A stretch of DNA of 64,000 bases from Myxococcales bacterium (GCA_016712525.1 JADJQX010000001.1:1612001-1676000); one strand, 5' to 3'; counted from the first letter of the stretch, positions 8,994 through 19,000 are shown. Notes: generated from the letters alone by a model not told the origin. Program-made: numbers and translations.

Positions 8994-10334
8994 TCAACGG
9001 GCGCGAGGACCTTGGTCGCCGGACGACGCGTCGGGGGTCGCTCGTCGTGCGCGCAGGGCGGGCACGCGACCGAGGTGCCGCCTCGCGAAGGGCAACGCGG
9101 CTCTGCGCACGGACGAGGCGCGATCGCGCAGCGCGGCCTCCAGCATGTCGAGGTGTCGCGCCCCGTCGCACCGTCCGATCCCGGCGATGGCGGCGGCGCG
9201 TCTCCGTGTCACGGGGTCGTCGTGGAAGCGCAGGAAGAGCGGGACGTCGCTCACGTCGCCGACCTCCGCGAGACCCTCGAGCGCGACTGTCTGGTCGCAC
9301 CCCCCTCCCTCGGCGACACGCGCGCGGTAGAGCGCCGCGAAGTCGCGTGGGGAGCCGCCTCGCTTCGTCAGCGCGTGACGTGCGAGCTCGCGCACGCAGC
9401 GGGCGTCGTCGAAGATGGCCCGCTCGAGCCGATCGGGCGCGGACATCGGATCGTGCTCGATCGCCTTCGCCAGCGCGAGGCACCGCACCCTCCCCAGCCG
9501 ATGGCGGAGCAGCCGGGCGATCGTCGACGTCTCGTCGTGGCCCTCGGGGCTCCCGAGGATGGCTCGCGCCACGTCGAGCGCGATGGAGGGATCGGGGTCG
9601 CGCTCGGCGATCGACAGCAGACCGCGCTGCTCCGGGCGGGGGAGGTGGGACACGAGGCGCAGAGCGGCGCGTCGAATCGGCAATGCGCCCTCCGCGAGAG
9701 CAGCACCGAGCTGCGCCCGTGACTCGTCTTGGAGGAGGAGCTCCTCGACGCGGCGCAGGTAGAGCGCCACGCCGTGCTCGCGTCGACGGGTCGCGCGGAG
9801 GCGCTCGAGCAGTCCGAGGCACCGGAGCCAGTGCTCGACGTACGCAGGTCTCACACGCCTGGCCACCGCCTCGCTCGCCGCGACCTCCACCGTCGAGACC
9901 CAGTCGGTCGTCCGGATCAGGAGGAACGGGAGCTCGCCGCCGTCTTCGCGCTCGGCGAGCAAGCGCACCGCCACCTCGCGCACGAACCCGTTCGTGTGGA
10001 ACGACGCGAGCGCGACCACGCCCGGGTGCTCCCGGGCCCACGAGGACATCCCGAGACGAACGCTCTCCCACGCGGGCGCGGGAGGCCCTCTCTGGATGAA
10101 GCCCCCGCGGTACCACCCGTCGAACCACGCCAGCTCGGTCGGCGCGGTTCTCTCGAGCACCGTCGTCGCCGCCCGCGAGGCCTCCGCGCCGAGGGCATGG
10201 CTCTGCGGAGGCAGGAACGGCAGGAGCTCGACCAGCCTCCGCACGCCACCTACCTCGGCGATGGCCGCGATGCACGCGTGCGGGTCGTCGTCGGGCTCGG
10301 GCCTCACCACCCGGAGAGGTGTCGTCGGCTTCAC
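8994..10334 (-). CDS. HEAT-repeat protein, cytoplasmic
   Basis: About 446 residues from a GTG at 10334; the ribosome-binding site is weak, so the start is uncertain. There is no signal peptide or TM segment. The protein is an array of amphipathic helix pairs of about 30 residues with recurrent Arg-Arg-Ala-Ala motifs (for example PIRRAALRLVSHLPRP, TRRRAAAIAGIG, SVRRAALPFARRHLG), typical of HEAT/Armadillo scaffolds that bind proteins. A much longer open frame continues upstream on this strand to 13340 but only mirrors the opposite-strand gene. It is divergent from the TPR/HEAT gene beginning at 10656. Binding partner unknown. Confidence 0.75.
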   Translation of the reverse strand: MKPTTPLRVVRPEPDDDPHACIAAIAEVGGVRRLVELLPFLPPQSHALGAEASRAATTVLERTAPTELAWFDGWYRGGFIQRGPPAPAWESVRLGMSSWAREHPGVVALASFHTNGFVREVAVRLLAEREDGGELPFLLIRTTDWVSTVEVAASEAVARRVRPAYVEHWLRCLGLLERLRATRRREHGVALYLRRVEELLLQDESRAQLGAALAEGALPIRRAALRLVSHLPRPEQRGLLSIAERDPDPSIALDVARAILGSPEGHDETSTIARLLRHRLGRVRCLALAKAIEHDPMSAPDRLERAIFDDARCVRELARHALTKRGGSPRDFAALYRARVAEGGGCDQTVALEGLAEVGDVSDVPLFLRFHDDPVTRRRAAAIAGIGRCDGARHLDMLEAALRDRASSVRRAALPFARRHLGRVPALRARRATPDASSGDQGPRAR

Positions 10335-10655
10335 TCTTCCACGGTACGCGATCCTTGGCTCCGGTCCTCCGCGCTTCCCCTTCACGAGGCCTCGCGCGCC
10401 CCGACCCGTCGCGGGTGAGACCTCGTCACCGAAGGTTCCGGGCTCCACCTGCGCACACGCACGCGCGCGCGCCAGCCTGCTCGACACGGCGAGCCAGGTG
10501 CTCGAGCACCGCGCGGGGGGACGCGAGCCCGCTCGTGCGCCGGAGCGCGCAGCTCTCAAGTCCTTGTCTTCGTTCGTGAAAATCGCGGCCATGTGACGCT
10601 TCGGTGTGCGCGCCAATCGCTTGGTCGTATGGGCGGGTCGGCGTACTCTTTCGAG
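10335..10655. other. Intergenic region between divergent genes
   Basis: About 320 bp separate the HEAT gene and the TPR/HEAT gene. An in-frame ATG at 10629 or an upstream start at 10593 could extend the plus-strand gene into it. It contains a short CA/CG-rich run around 10450-10470 and must hold both promoters. No gene, RNA or clear operator was recognised. Confidence 0.5.
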
Positions 10656-13600
10656 GTGGCCCGCTCGCATTGGACTTCGCGCGTTCTCTCTGCCTTCGGG
10701 CTCGTGAGCCTCGCGCTCGCCCTCACCGCGGACGTGCCCTCGGCGCACGCTCAGGACTTCAACCCGGGCGGTCGCAAGAAGCCTGGTGCGAAGCCGGGTG
10801 GCAAACCGGGAGGCAAACCCGCTCCCGGCCCCGCGAAGCCCGGCCCTGGCCCCGGGAAGCCTGGCCCTGGCCCTGGCCCCGCGCCTGGCCCCGCGAAGCC
10901 GCAAGGCGAGGGCGCACCTGCCGCGGTGCTCATCGAGCGCTACACGAAGATCGTTCTCTCGCAGCCGGGCTCGCCGTTCCCGCTCCAGCGCCTCGCGCAG
11001 CTCTACCGCGACAAGGACGGCAACATCGCGAACCTCGTGAAGGACTTCGAGGCGCGCGCCGCGCAGGCGGGCCCCGACCAGTACGCGGCCACGGCCACGC
11101 TCGCGGGCATCTACAAAATCGACGGACGCGCCGACGACGCGGCGAAGACCTTCGAGAAGGCGATCGCGCTGAAATCGAGCGACCCTTCGGCCATCTTGGC
11201 GTTGGCGCGCCTCCTCCAGGACCGCGGGGACACGGCGCTCGCGCGCACACGCTACGAACAAGCCCTGGCGTTGCAGACGGTCGCCACCGATCGCGAGCAG
11301 ACCTTGCGCACGTTGCTCACGCTCGCCCTCGACGCGAAGGATTTCGCGGGCGCGAAGGGCTACCACGCGCAGCTCGTGAAGATGCAGCCGACGAGCCTCT
11401 TCGTGCGCGGGGAGCTCGGGCGTGAGCTCTACGCGCGCGGCGAGTACGAGAAGGCCGAGGTCGAGCTGAAGGACCTCGTGAACGCCGCGGCCGGCGACAA
11501 CCGAACGCTCGCCCCGGCCTTGAAGGACCTCGGGCGCGCGCAGGCCAAGGCGCACAAAAACAAAGAGGCGCTCGCGACGCTCAAGAAGGCCCTCCAGTCG
11601 GCGGGCGCCGAGGCCGCGGTGCGCGGCGAGATCTACGAGACGATCGCCGAGCTCTATCGCGCCGATCAGCAGCTCCCCGTGCTCGTGAAGCAGCTCGAGG
11701 ACGAGCACCCCGGAGATTTCCAGCGGCTCTCGCTGCTCGCCGCGCTCTACGAAGAGACGGGCGACTCGGCCAAGGCGCTCGACACGTACCGCAAGGCCCT
11801 CGCGGTGAACCCGCGGCACATCGATCTTCGCCTCAAGGTGATTCGCCTGCTCCAGTCGCAAGGCGAGCTCGACAAAGCCATCGCCGAGTACGAAGGGCTC
11901 ATTCGTGCGGCCCCGAACAACCCGACGTTCGTGTTCGAGCAGTGCGAGGCGCTCATGCAGCGCGGCGACCGCGTGCGGGCCTTGAAGCTGCTCACCGAGC
12001 TCGAGGCGCGCGGCGGCTCCGACGAAGAGGTCATGAGCCGGCTCGCCGACTTTTACGGCCGAATCGGCGAGAACGAAAAGTCGATGCGGGTCTTGCAGCG
12101 CCTCGCGCAGATCTCGACGGGAGATCCGGGGCACCTCGTCGACCTCGGCGATCGGTACTACCAAGATGGGAATACGGCGCTCGCGATCCAGACCTGGCGG
12201 CGCATCCTGGCGGTGATTCAACCGAGGGCGAAGGCGCTCTCGGCCCTCGGCGACGTGTACCTCGAGCACGACATGACGGCCGACGCGCTCGCGGCGTTCA
12301 AGGAGGCCGTGCAGCTCGAGCCGCAGACGGCCGCATACAAAAAGCAGCTCGCGTCGGCGTACGAGCGCCAAAAGAGCTTCCGCGAGGCCCGCGCTCTGTG
12401 GACCGAGCTCGCCGCGAAGGCCAAGGCCACGAACGACCGCTTGCTCGCCCGTGAGGCGCGCTCGAGGCTCGTGACGCTGTGGGGGTTCGAGCGTGTGCTC
12501 GAGCAGCAAATTCCTCAGTTGAAATCGGCCTTTGCGGGCAACCCTCCGGACGTCGAGGCGGGTCGCACGTTGGCCGAGGTCGAGCTTCATCTGCGCAAGC
12601 TCGCCGACGCCGAGGCCACGCTCCGCAAGGTGCTCCAGGTGGCGCCGGGTGACGCCGACACCTACCTCGCGCTCGAGCGTGTGCTCGTCCAAGAGAACAA
12701 GATCGCCGAGGCGATCGCCGTGCTCGAGAAGCTCGTCGCGGTGGAGCCCAAGCGGGCTCGCGAGCTCTACCAGCGCATGGCCCAGTACGCGCTCCAGATC
12801 TACAAGGACGACGACGCGATAAAGTACGCGGCGCGCGCGGTGGAGCTGAACCCCGACGACGCCGAGGGCCACAGGCGGCTCGCCGACATGTACCGCTCGC
12901 GGCAAGACATCGACCGCGCGATCCTCGAGTACCGGGCGGCGATCCTCAAGAACGACCGCCTCTACATCGTGTACTTCTCGCTCGCGGACCTGCTCCTCTC
13001 GAAGGGGCAGAGCGAAGAGGCCGACAGGCTCTTTCGGAGGGTGATTCGCGGCGCTCCCGACGAGGAGCTCGTCTCGCGCGCGGCGCGGCTTTCGATGCAG
13101 ATCAACCTGGGGAAGGGAACGCTCGAGTCGCTCGAGCAGGATCTCTTGCCCATCGCGATCGGCAACCCGCAGCGCCCCATCTACCGAAAGCTGCTCGTCG
13201 AGATCTACGGGAGCCTCACGTTCGGGCTCGTGCAGCGCGTGAAACACGGAGGCAGCAAGGACGCCGACGAGGCCCGCGCGGCGCTCGCGCGGATCGGGGC
13301 CCGCGCGGTGAAGCCGCTGCTCGACGCGCTCGTGGACCAAGACGCAGGCCAGCAGCGCATCGCCATCGACGTGCTCGCGTACGTGCAGAACAAAAACGCG
13401 GGCCTCCCACTGCTCTCGTTCGCGCAGAGCAACGCGGAGCTGTCGCTCCGTCAGCGCGCGATGGTGGCGTCGGGCGCGCTTCGTGATCCGGCGCTCTTGC
13501 CCAAGTACGAGGCGCTCGTGTTCCCCAAGATCGACGGCGAGGCCCAGGTCGCGTCGGACGCGATCGCCGTGGCGGCCGCGTGGAGTATCGCGAAATCACA

Positions 13601-14810
13601 AGACAAAAAGGCGGTGCCGGCGCTCAAGAAGATCCTGAAATCGGGCACTCCGGACATGCGCGCGTTCGCGGCGTTCGGGCTCGCGGCGATGAAGGATCGG
13701 TCGAGCGTGCCGCTCTTGGCCGAGTCGGCGCGCGCGCTCGACGGCGGCGTGGTGGCGCGTGCTGCGGCCGCGTATGCGCTCGGTGAGCTCGGCGCGCAAG
13801 AGGAGACAGGGCCCCTGCTCGCCATGACCGAAGGCTCCGACGTCCTCGCGCGCGAGGCGGCGCTCGTATCTCTCGCGAGGCTCATGGCTGGCAAAGGCGA
13901 CACGCGCTCGGCGGCCCCGAGCGCCATGGCCGACGCGGTGCTCTCGTCGTCGCGCGAGAAGGCCACGGGGCGTGGCGCTCAGCTCGCCAAGGCCGGCACG
14001 TTCGCGCTCGTGGTGCTCGCCACGAAGGGGGCGGCCGATCCGAAGCGCGATCTCTTGCCCGTGCCCGAAGAGGGGCTCGACGCGGAGAAGGCGCTCGAGC
14101 AGCTCGTGACCCTCGAGACGACCGAGAAAGATCGCGCCGACGCGTTCGTCGCGTTCCGTGACGTGTTTCGGCGCTCGGCGCTCGGCGCGCTGCAGACGTC
14201 GGACGATCGGGCCCGCACGGTGCTCGACGCGCTCGGCCGAGGGGATGGAACGTTCGAGCCTTTCGTGGGCCCGCGCGAGTCGGCCGAGACGAAGGCCGCG
14301 CGCGAGAAGGGGCGCGAGATGCTCGCTTCGCTCGAGCCGAGCATCGTGGCGCTCGCGCGTCACCCGGACGTGACCCTGCGCGTGAAGGCCATTTACCTGC
14401 TAGCGCGCTCGTCGTCCGAGGCGGCGCGCGCGGCGATGGTCTCGGCGCTCGGCGATCCCGACGCCACCGTGCAGCGTGTCGCGATCGACGCGGTCGGCGC
14501 CGTGGCGGATCCCAAGGCGACGCAGGAGGTGGTGCGCATCCTGAAGGAGCACCCGCAGTGGTCGATGCGTACGCTCGCGGCTGGCGCGCTCGGGAGGCTC
14601 GGCAAGGCCGGGAGCGTCAAGGAGGCCACGCAGGCGCTCTCGGACGCGGCGCGGACCGAGCCGTTCGCGCTCGTTCGCGAGGCCGCGCTCGTGGCCCTCG
14701 TGGACGTGGACCCCGAGGGCGCACGCGCGCTCGCCCGCGATTTGTCGACGAAGGACGCCGAGCCCAAGGTGCGCGAGGTGGCGGCGCGCATCGCGAAGAC
14801 GGGGCGCTGA
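10656..14810 (+). CDS. Large secreted TPR + HEAT repeat protein
   Basis: About 1384 residues from a GTG at 10656, chosen because it gives a normal signal peptide (two Arg, hydrophobic core, cleavage after AHA near residue 33); ATG 10629 and 10593 are alternatives. A Gly/Pro/Lys-rich linker with GGKP and GPG repeats follows. Roughly residues 90-860 are consecutive TPR units (paired helices with A, L, G and Y/A at TPR positions), and residues about 860-1380 are HEAT-like repeats (for example AFAAFGLAAMKDRSSVPLL). It is probably a periplasmic scaffold organising an envelope complex. The cytoplasmic HEAT gene is transcribed divergently. No enzymatic motif is visible. Confidence 0.85.
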   Translation: MARSHWTSRVLSAFGLVSLALALTADVPSAHAQDFNPGGRKKPGAKPGGKPGGKPAPGPAKPGPGPGKPGPGPGPAPGPAKPQGEGAPAAVLIERYTKIVLSQPGSPFPLQRLAQLYRDKDGNIANLVKDFEARAAQAGPDQYAATATLAGIYKIDGRADDAAKTFEKAIALKSSDPSAILALARLLQDRGDTALARTRYEQALALQTVATDREQTLRTLLTLALDAKDFAGAKGYHAQLVKMQPTSLFVRGELGRELYARGEYEKAEVELKDLVNAAAGDNRTLAPALKDLGRAQAKAHKNKEALATLKKALQSAGAEAAVRGEIYETIAELYRADQQLPVLVKQLEDEHPGDFQRLSLLAALYEETGDSAKALDTYRKALAVNPRHIDLRLKVIRLLQSQGELDKAIAEYEGLIRAAPNNPTFVFEQCEALMQRGDRVRALKLLTELEARGGSDEEVMSRLADFYGRIGENEKSMRVLQRLAQISTGDPGHLVDLGDRYYQDGNTALAIQTWRRILAVIQPRAKALSALGDVYLEHDMTADALAAFKEAVQLEPQTAAYKKQLASAYERQKSFREARALWTELAAKAKATNDRLLAREARSRLVTLWGFERVLEQQIPQLKSAFAGNPPDVEAGRTLAEVELHLRKLADAEATLRKVLQVAPGDADTYLALERVLVQENKIAEAIAVLEKLVAVEPKRARELYQRMAQYALQIYKDDDAIKYAARAVELNPDDAEGHRRLADMYRSRQDIDRAILEYRAAILKNDRLYIVYFSLADLLLSKGQSEEADRLFRRVIRGAPDEELVSRAARLSMQINLGKGTLESLEQDLLPIAIGNPQRPIYRKLLVEIYGSLTFGLVQRVKHGGSKDADEARAALARIGARAVKPLLDALVDQDAGQQRIAIDVLAYVQNKNAGLPLLSFAQSNAELSLRQRAMVASGALRDPALLPKYEALVFPKIDGEAQVASDAIAVAAAWSIAKSQDKKAVPALKKILKSGTPDMRAFAAFGLAAMKDRSSVPLLAESARALDGGVVARAAAAYALGELGAQEETGPLLAMTEGSDVLAREAALVSLARLMAGKGDTRSAAPSAMADAVLSSSREKATGRGAQLAKAGTFALVVLATKGAADPKRDLLPVPEEGLDAEKALEQLVTLETTEKDRADAFVAFRDVFRRSALGALQTSDDRARTVLDALGRGDGTFEPFVGPRESAETKAAREKGREMLASLEPSIVALARHPDVTLRVKAIYLLARSSSEAARAAMVSALGDPDATVQRVAIDAVGAVADPKATQEVVRILKEHPQWSMRTLAAGALGRLGKAGSVKEATQALSDAARTEPFALVREAALVALVDVDPEGARALARDLSTKDAEPKVREVAARIAKTGR

Positions 14811-14886
14811 GCGGCCCGGGTTGCGGAACAGTTTCTCTCGGCGCGAGCGTCTCGGGGGATTTTCCGCTGGGAATGGCCAATCGACG

Positions 14887-15372
14887 ATGACCGAGCCGAG
14901 CCCCGCGCACGTGCGTATCGCGACCCTCTTCAGCGTGCTCCACGACGGCGTCATTGCCCGGGTGGAGCGTGTGGGTACGTCGCTCACCCTGACGGTGCAC
15001 ATCGGGTATCTGGCCGAGCGCATCGTGCCGGGGGCGCGGGATCTTCGTGTCACGCTGCGCGGGGTCCGCGACCTTCGGTATTTGCCTTGGGCGGATCCTG
15101 GCGAGGGGCAGCGGGCTGCGGTGGATGCGGACGAGGTGCTCTCGGGCGAGGTCGACGTGCTCGAGGGGGAGGTCGACGTGTACGGTGAGGTGATCGTGCG
15201 GATCCTGCGGAGCGGGCCGTGTGCCGCGGACGTGGGCGGGGAGCTACGGTTCTCGGCGGACGAGGTCATGATCCACGACGAGCGCGGCGTCGCGCACACG
15301 GTCGAGGAGCTCGCGGCCGTGGCGCGTGGGTATTGGGAGGCGTGGGCGGCGAGGGGCTCTACGGAGGCGTGA
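14887..15372 (+). CDS. Hypothetical protein, about 161 residues
   Basis: The chosen start is the ATG at 14887 (MTEPSPAHV); the frame is open upstream to 14821 but that part is atypical. The product is a soluble, acidic, beta-rich protein with alternating hydrophobic residues (TLTVHIGYLAER, LRVTLRGVRDLRY, VDVYGEVIVRIL) and no signal peptide. It may be a small beta-barrel or sandwich, but no family was recognised. It lies 76 bp after the TPR/HEAT gene on the same strand and could be cotranscribed with it. Confidence 0.6.
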   Translation: MTEPSPAHVRIATLFSVLHDGVIARVERVGTSLTLTVHIGYLAERIVPGARDLRVTLRGVRDLRYLPWADPGEGQRAAVDADEVLSGEVDVLEGEVDVYGEVIVRILRSGPCAADVGGELRFSADEVMIHDERGVAHTVEELAAVARGYWEAWAARGSTEA

Positions 15373-15422
15373 CGATTCCCCCGTGAGTGGCCCCAAAAGA
15401 GGTGGTCGCGGCGATCGGGAAA

Positions 15423-16538
15423 TCAGGGGGTCGGCTCGATATCCCCTTGTCGTGCGCGTACCGTGACGAGGCCGAGCTCCTCGGCGAAGAAGGAGACGGG
15501 GACGAGCTCCTCGCCTTCGGAGGGCGCGAGCCCGTAGTAGATGCGCATGGGGTGAAGGACCCGCCCGATGCGCTCTCGTGTGTCTGGAGCGAAGAGCCGT
15601 GTGCCCTCGCGTAGAGTGCCAACTCGGGAGTCACTCATCGCGCCGCCCGAGGCTCGGGAGCGGTGACTGCCGTGCAGTCGGCCGTGGCCCGAAGGGAGTG
15701 GCTTGTAGTCGGACGACGCCACGAGACCTCGTACCTCGACCTCCCGTGTGCGAAACCGGATAGCCTGATAGCCCGGGGGGCCGAGGCCTTCGTGCTCGAC
15801 GCGAAACCGGTATTCGGGTGTCTTCGACCCGAGGTCGCCGAATGTCGCGATGACGTCGCCGCCGGGAGAGGCGACGACCCTCGCGCGCTCCCGGACGAGG
15901 CCATTTCCGGCGACGGAAGGCAGCTCGCCTTGGTCATGGGCGACGCAGAGGGACGCGGCGGGGAGCCACCCGTCGAACGTGAGGTCCGAGGTGCTGCCCT
16001 CGACGTGGACGGAGCCGTCCGTACGCTCCTTCTCGACCAGCAGGAGGCTCGGCGCGACCTTGACCCCGGTCGCAGGGCTCGGCGGGCGATCGTGGCCGAG
16101 GGAGAGCACCGTGGCCGTGCACGCGACCGGGGCGAGCGCGCTGCGATCGGCGTACACGAGCAGCCGCACGTCGCGCATCTCGAGGAGCAAACGAACGCTG
16201 TCGCCCTCGGTCACGACGACGGCCGATACCGCGCGAATCGACTCGGAGGCTCCGGAGTGGAGGAGGTCGCCGCCCTTGGAGAACCGAAGAGGGCCGCGCC
16301 GGGCGAGCCATGCTCGGCGGGTGGTCGTCGCGGAGTAGCCATCTGCCAGAAAGTCGACTTGGGGTGCTGGTGGTGGTGGCGGGTCGACGGAGAGCGCGGG
16401 GCGCGGCGTGGCCGATGGCACTGTGACCACGGCCGGAGGGGCGGGCGGACGAGCGCTGGGAGCTGCGCAGCTCGCCAGGGACGAGAGGAGCGCATATCGA
16501 ACGAAGAGAGACTGGGCGTACCGGCGCAATAGGGTCAC
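15423..16538 (-). CDS. Hypothetical lipoprotein
   Basis: 371 residues. The N-terminus has Arg residues, a hydrophobic stretch and a lipobox (LASC, Cys at about 24), followed by a Pro/Ala-rich tether, so the protein is probably lipid-anchored. The mature part is mostly beta-strand (TEGDSVRLLLEMRDVRLLVYADR; VLSLGHD) and may contain SH3-like or propeller strands, with repeated phrases such as VVASPGGDVIATFGD that resemble bacterial SH3-type repeats. No enzymatic motif. It converges on the gene ending at 15372. Function unknown. Confidence 0.75.
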   Translation of the reverse strand: MTLLRRYAQSLFVRYALLSSLASCAAPSARPPAPPAVVTVPSATPRPALSVDPPPPPAPQVDFLADGYSATTTRRAWLARRGPLRFSKGGDLLHSGASESIRAVSAVVVTEGDSVRLLLEMRDVRLLVYADRSALAPVACTATVLSLGHDRPPSPATGVKVAPSLLLVEKERTDGSVHVEGSTSDLTFDGWLPAASLCVAHDQGELPSVAGNGLVRERARVVASPGGDVIATFGDLGSKTPEYRFRVEHEGLGPPGYQAIRFRTREVEVRGLVASSDYKPLPSGHGRLHGSHRSRASGGAMSDSRVGTLREGTRLFAPDTRERIGRVLHPMRIYYGLAPSEGEELVPVSFFAEELGLVTVRARQGDIEPTP

Positions 16539-16718
16539 GATGGAGTCATGGGGCTGGGGGATCGAAGTCGCGCCCCGACGAATCGACGTTGGAGTTGGCG
16601 CGGACGCCGTGCCTGAGCCTGGGGGACTCCGCCGAAGAGCCCCCAGGGGGAAAAGCGCGGCCCCATCGGATTCTCCGTCGGATTCGGCGGCGACGGAACC
16701 CGCGCGACGGTGCCGACG

Positions 16719-17183
16719 TCAGGCACCGCACGTGGTCGAACCGCAGAAGACCGTGACCAGGGTGCCGCCGTCGGTGGGAGGTGACACGCTGCACGCGCCC
16801 GGGACCCCCGGGCAGAGCGTGGTGCAGTCGTACCGCACCTCGGGTGCCTTCGCGTCGTCGTCGCTCGCGTCGAGGCCGCCGTCGCTGGCGACCGGGAACG
16901 GCCCGGTCCCCGCGGGAAGGCCGCACGCGTACGCGAACGTGACGTTGCACACGCTTGGGGGCTGCGAGACGGGGCAGTTGTAGAAGGTCGACACCTTCTG
17001 GGCGGTGCACACCGCTGGGTCGACGGTAGCGTTCGGTCGGCCGTTCGGGCAGCTGAACTGGGTGGGTGGCGCGGTGCCGGCCTCGCCTCCGTCGGGGGAG
17101 TCGGTCGGGGAGGTGGAGGTGCTCCCGCAGCCGATGGCCGCGGCGAGGAGGAAGAGGGAGAGCCAAGGGCGAGTTTTGGTCAT
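16719..17183 (-). CDS. Small cysteine-rich lipoprotein
   Basis: 154 residues from the ATG at 17183. A signal sequence ends in a lipobox (AIGC, Cys about 19) followed by Ser/Thr/Asp/Gly residues that tether the mature domain. The mature part contains about ten Cys residues, for example FSCPNGRPN, FYNCPVS and DCTTLCPG, suggesting a disulphide-stabilised surface domain. A string of aspartates (ASDDDAK) could bind metal. Proteins of this kind are frequent in large-genome myxobacteria. No known family was assigned and the partner is unknown. Confidence 0.75.
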   Translation of the reverse strand: MTKTRPWLSLFLLAAAIGCGSTSTSPTDSPDGGEAGTAPPTQFSCPNGRPNATVDPAVCTAQKVSTFYNCPVSQPPSVCNVTFAYACGLPAGTGPFPVASDGGLDASDDDAKAPEVRYDCTTLCPGVPGACSVSPPTDGGTLVTVFCGSTTCGA

Positions 17184-17458
17184 AGGTGCACGAGGTGAGC
17201 ACGGGCCGTGCCGCTCGGGGATTTCCATGTGGACCGGGCCCACGCCCGTCATTCGGGGCGCACCCGAGTGTGCCATGGCACGCGTACGGGGCGCGGGCCT
17301 TCGTGAGACCGGGGATGGGGGAGGTTTGGGCGTTTCGGAGAGAGAGACGAGTCTTTCCGGGCGGTTGCGGCCAACGTCGGTGGTGCGAGACGTCGTGTCG
17401 CGACCTCTCACAGTCCCTTGGGAATCGCGAGGGTCCCGTGAGGAGCCTATTTCGCCGT

Positions 17459-19000
17459 TCAAGCCCTCGCCGAGCCCGCGGATGTCCACTCGCGCTGCTC
17501 GGGTCGAGCGCCGTGCGCCTCTGCGTCGCCGTGGAGAGGTGCGATGCTGGAAAAAATAGCGTCGGCGCACGGAACGACGATCCCTCGGATCGAGGCAAGT
17601 CCGACCTCCGCGCACCGCTGCGCTGGCAAGAGCCCATGGGCCCGGGCCTCGTCGGACGTTGACGTGGTGTCTCGAGCCGAGGCCATCAGCGACGATGTTC
17701 GCTCGGCGAGGGCGCTCTCGAGGTCCTGTTTGGCCCACTCGCGGAACGCGCGGTCACCACGGTCGAGGAGCCAGGCCATGGTGCGCCAGGCGAGGGCGGC
17801 GTGGCGTGTTTCGTCGGCGGCGATGCGCTCGAGCACCGCGCGGATGGCCGGATCTTCGGCTTGGTGGAGGGCCTCCGTGGCCTCGATCGCGGCCAGAGTC
17901 TCCCCGAGACACCCTTCACGAAGGAGTGTCGCGAGAACGGCGCGTGAGCTCACGGCCCCTACGCCGAGCGCCCCTTCGATGGAGAGGGCCGCGGGCCCAA
18001 TCTCGTATCCAGCGTAGGCGCTGGCCACCAGGAAAGCCGCGTGCGCGTGCGCGGTCTCGTCGGCCATCGCCGCGCTCGTCTCGGCGAGCGCCCAGCCCGG
18101 CGCCCCGAGCGCGAGCAGCTCGAGCGCGAACCGAGCGAACGCCGCGACGGAGGCGTGCTCCATCTGCCCGACGCGGGTCCAGTGACGAGCGAGCTCACCC
18201 CGTGACGCTTCGGAGAGCTTCTGCACGTCGGGGAGGTGCGCCCCTCCGCACCAATCTCGGCGGGCCATCACGGGGGCGAGCCGCGCGCTATCTGCGACGA
18301 TGAACGGTCGGCCTGGGCAGGGCAGGGGCGACTGTCCGCACGCCCGAGCCCCCGAGGCCTCGCTGTAACCACACATGGGTAGGTCACCCGCGCCGGCCTC
18401 TCGTGGGCAATCGTTTCCGAGGCACGCGTCCTTGGTGGTCTGACAAAGATAGCGGTTCGGTGCGCGGTTGCAGCCCCCGAAGGCGCTCGGAGCGCTCGCG
18501 CAGAAACTCGAGGGTCCGCAGTCCGAGTCCTGCTTGCAGCTCGCGCTCACGCAGCGGCCCACGCTAGTTCCGCATTCGCAGATTTGGCCCGATCCGCAGT
18601 CGCTGTCGCGCACGCACCCGTAGACGCATCCGCAAGGGGGGACGGCGCCGGAGCTCTCTCCGGTCACGCAGATGCCGTTGGGCTTCTGCGTGCAGTCCGT
18701 GTCCTTGCTGCACGTGCCGGATGGGTTCGTGGTGTCGCCACACGTGCCCGAGGGGCGCACCGGACAATCCTTGATGGCGGCCCTGTGGACGAAGCCTTCG
18801 GAGCAGGAGATGAAGCCGGTATCGGGGAGATTAGGGCCTAGCAACGGCTGTGGCGATCCGCACGTGCCCGCGGTGAGCCTGCTGCTGCCCCCGTCGGTTC
18901 CGCCGGGGTCGGTGGACGTGGTTCCACACGCGGCAAAGGTGACACCGAGCGCGCTGCTCAGGGCCGCAGCGACGACGCGAAGCGCAGATATTTCCCTCAT
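17459..19000 (-). CDS. Cys-rich lipoprotein with C-terminal ferritin-like di-iron domain
   Basis: 513 residues from the ATG at 19000. A lipobox (FAAC, Cys about 25) follows a signal peptide. Residues about 40-245 are cysteine-rich with Dickkopf-like spacing (SKDTDCTQKPNGIC, RDSDCGSGQICEC, KQDSDCGPSSFC). Residues about 270-440 form a four-helix ferritin-like domain with the di-iron ligand pattern MEHASV, ADETAHAH, GCLGET and ADETRHA. Ferritin-like proteins bind two iron ions and oxidise substrates or store metal. An extracytoplasmic, lipid-anchored version suggests metal or peroxide handling at the cell surface. The Cys-rich part may bind a partner. Confidence 0.8.
   Translation of the reverse strand: MREISALRVVAAALSSALGVTFAACGTTSTDPGGTDGGSSRLTAGTCGSPQPLLGPNLPDTGFISCSEGFVHRAAIKDCPVRPSGTCGDTTNPSGTCSKDTDCTQKPNGICVTGESSGAVPPCGCVYGCVRDSDCGSGQICECGTSVGRCVSASCKQDSDCGPSSFCASAPSAFGGCNRAPNRYLCQTTKDACLGNDCPREAGAGDLPMCGYSEASGARACGQSPLPCPGRPFIVADSARLAPVMARRDWCGGAHLPDVQKLSEASRGELARHWTRVGQMEHASVAAFARFALELLALGAPGWALAETSAAMADETAHAHAAFLVASAYAGYEIGPAALSIEGALGVGAVSSRAVLATLLREGCLGETLAAIEATEALHQAEDPAIRAVLERIAADETRHAALAWRTMAWLLDRGDRAFREWAKQDLESALAERTSSLMASARDTTSTSDEARAHGLLPAQRCAEVGLASIRGIVVPCADAIFSSIAPLHGDAEAHGARPEQREWTSAGSARA

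Noticed and set aside
10335..13340. Upstream extension of the HEAT-repeat gene into a 1448-residue minus-strand protein
   Set aside because: This part lies antisense to the TPR/HEAT gene, has unnatural Arg/Glu/His-rich composition and is explained by high GC at third positions.
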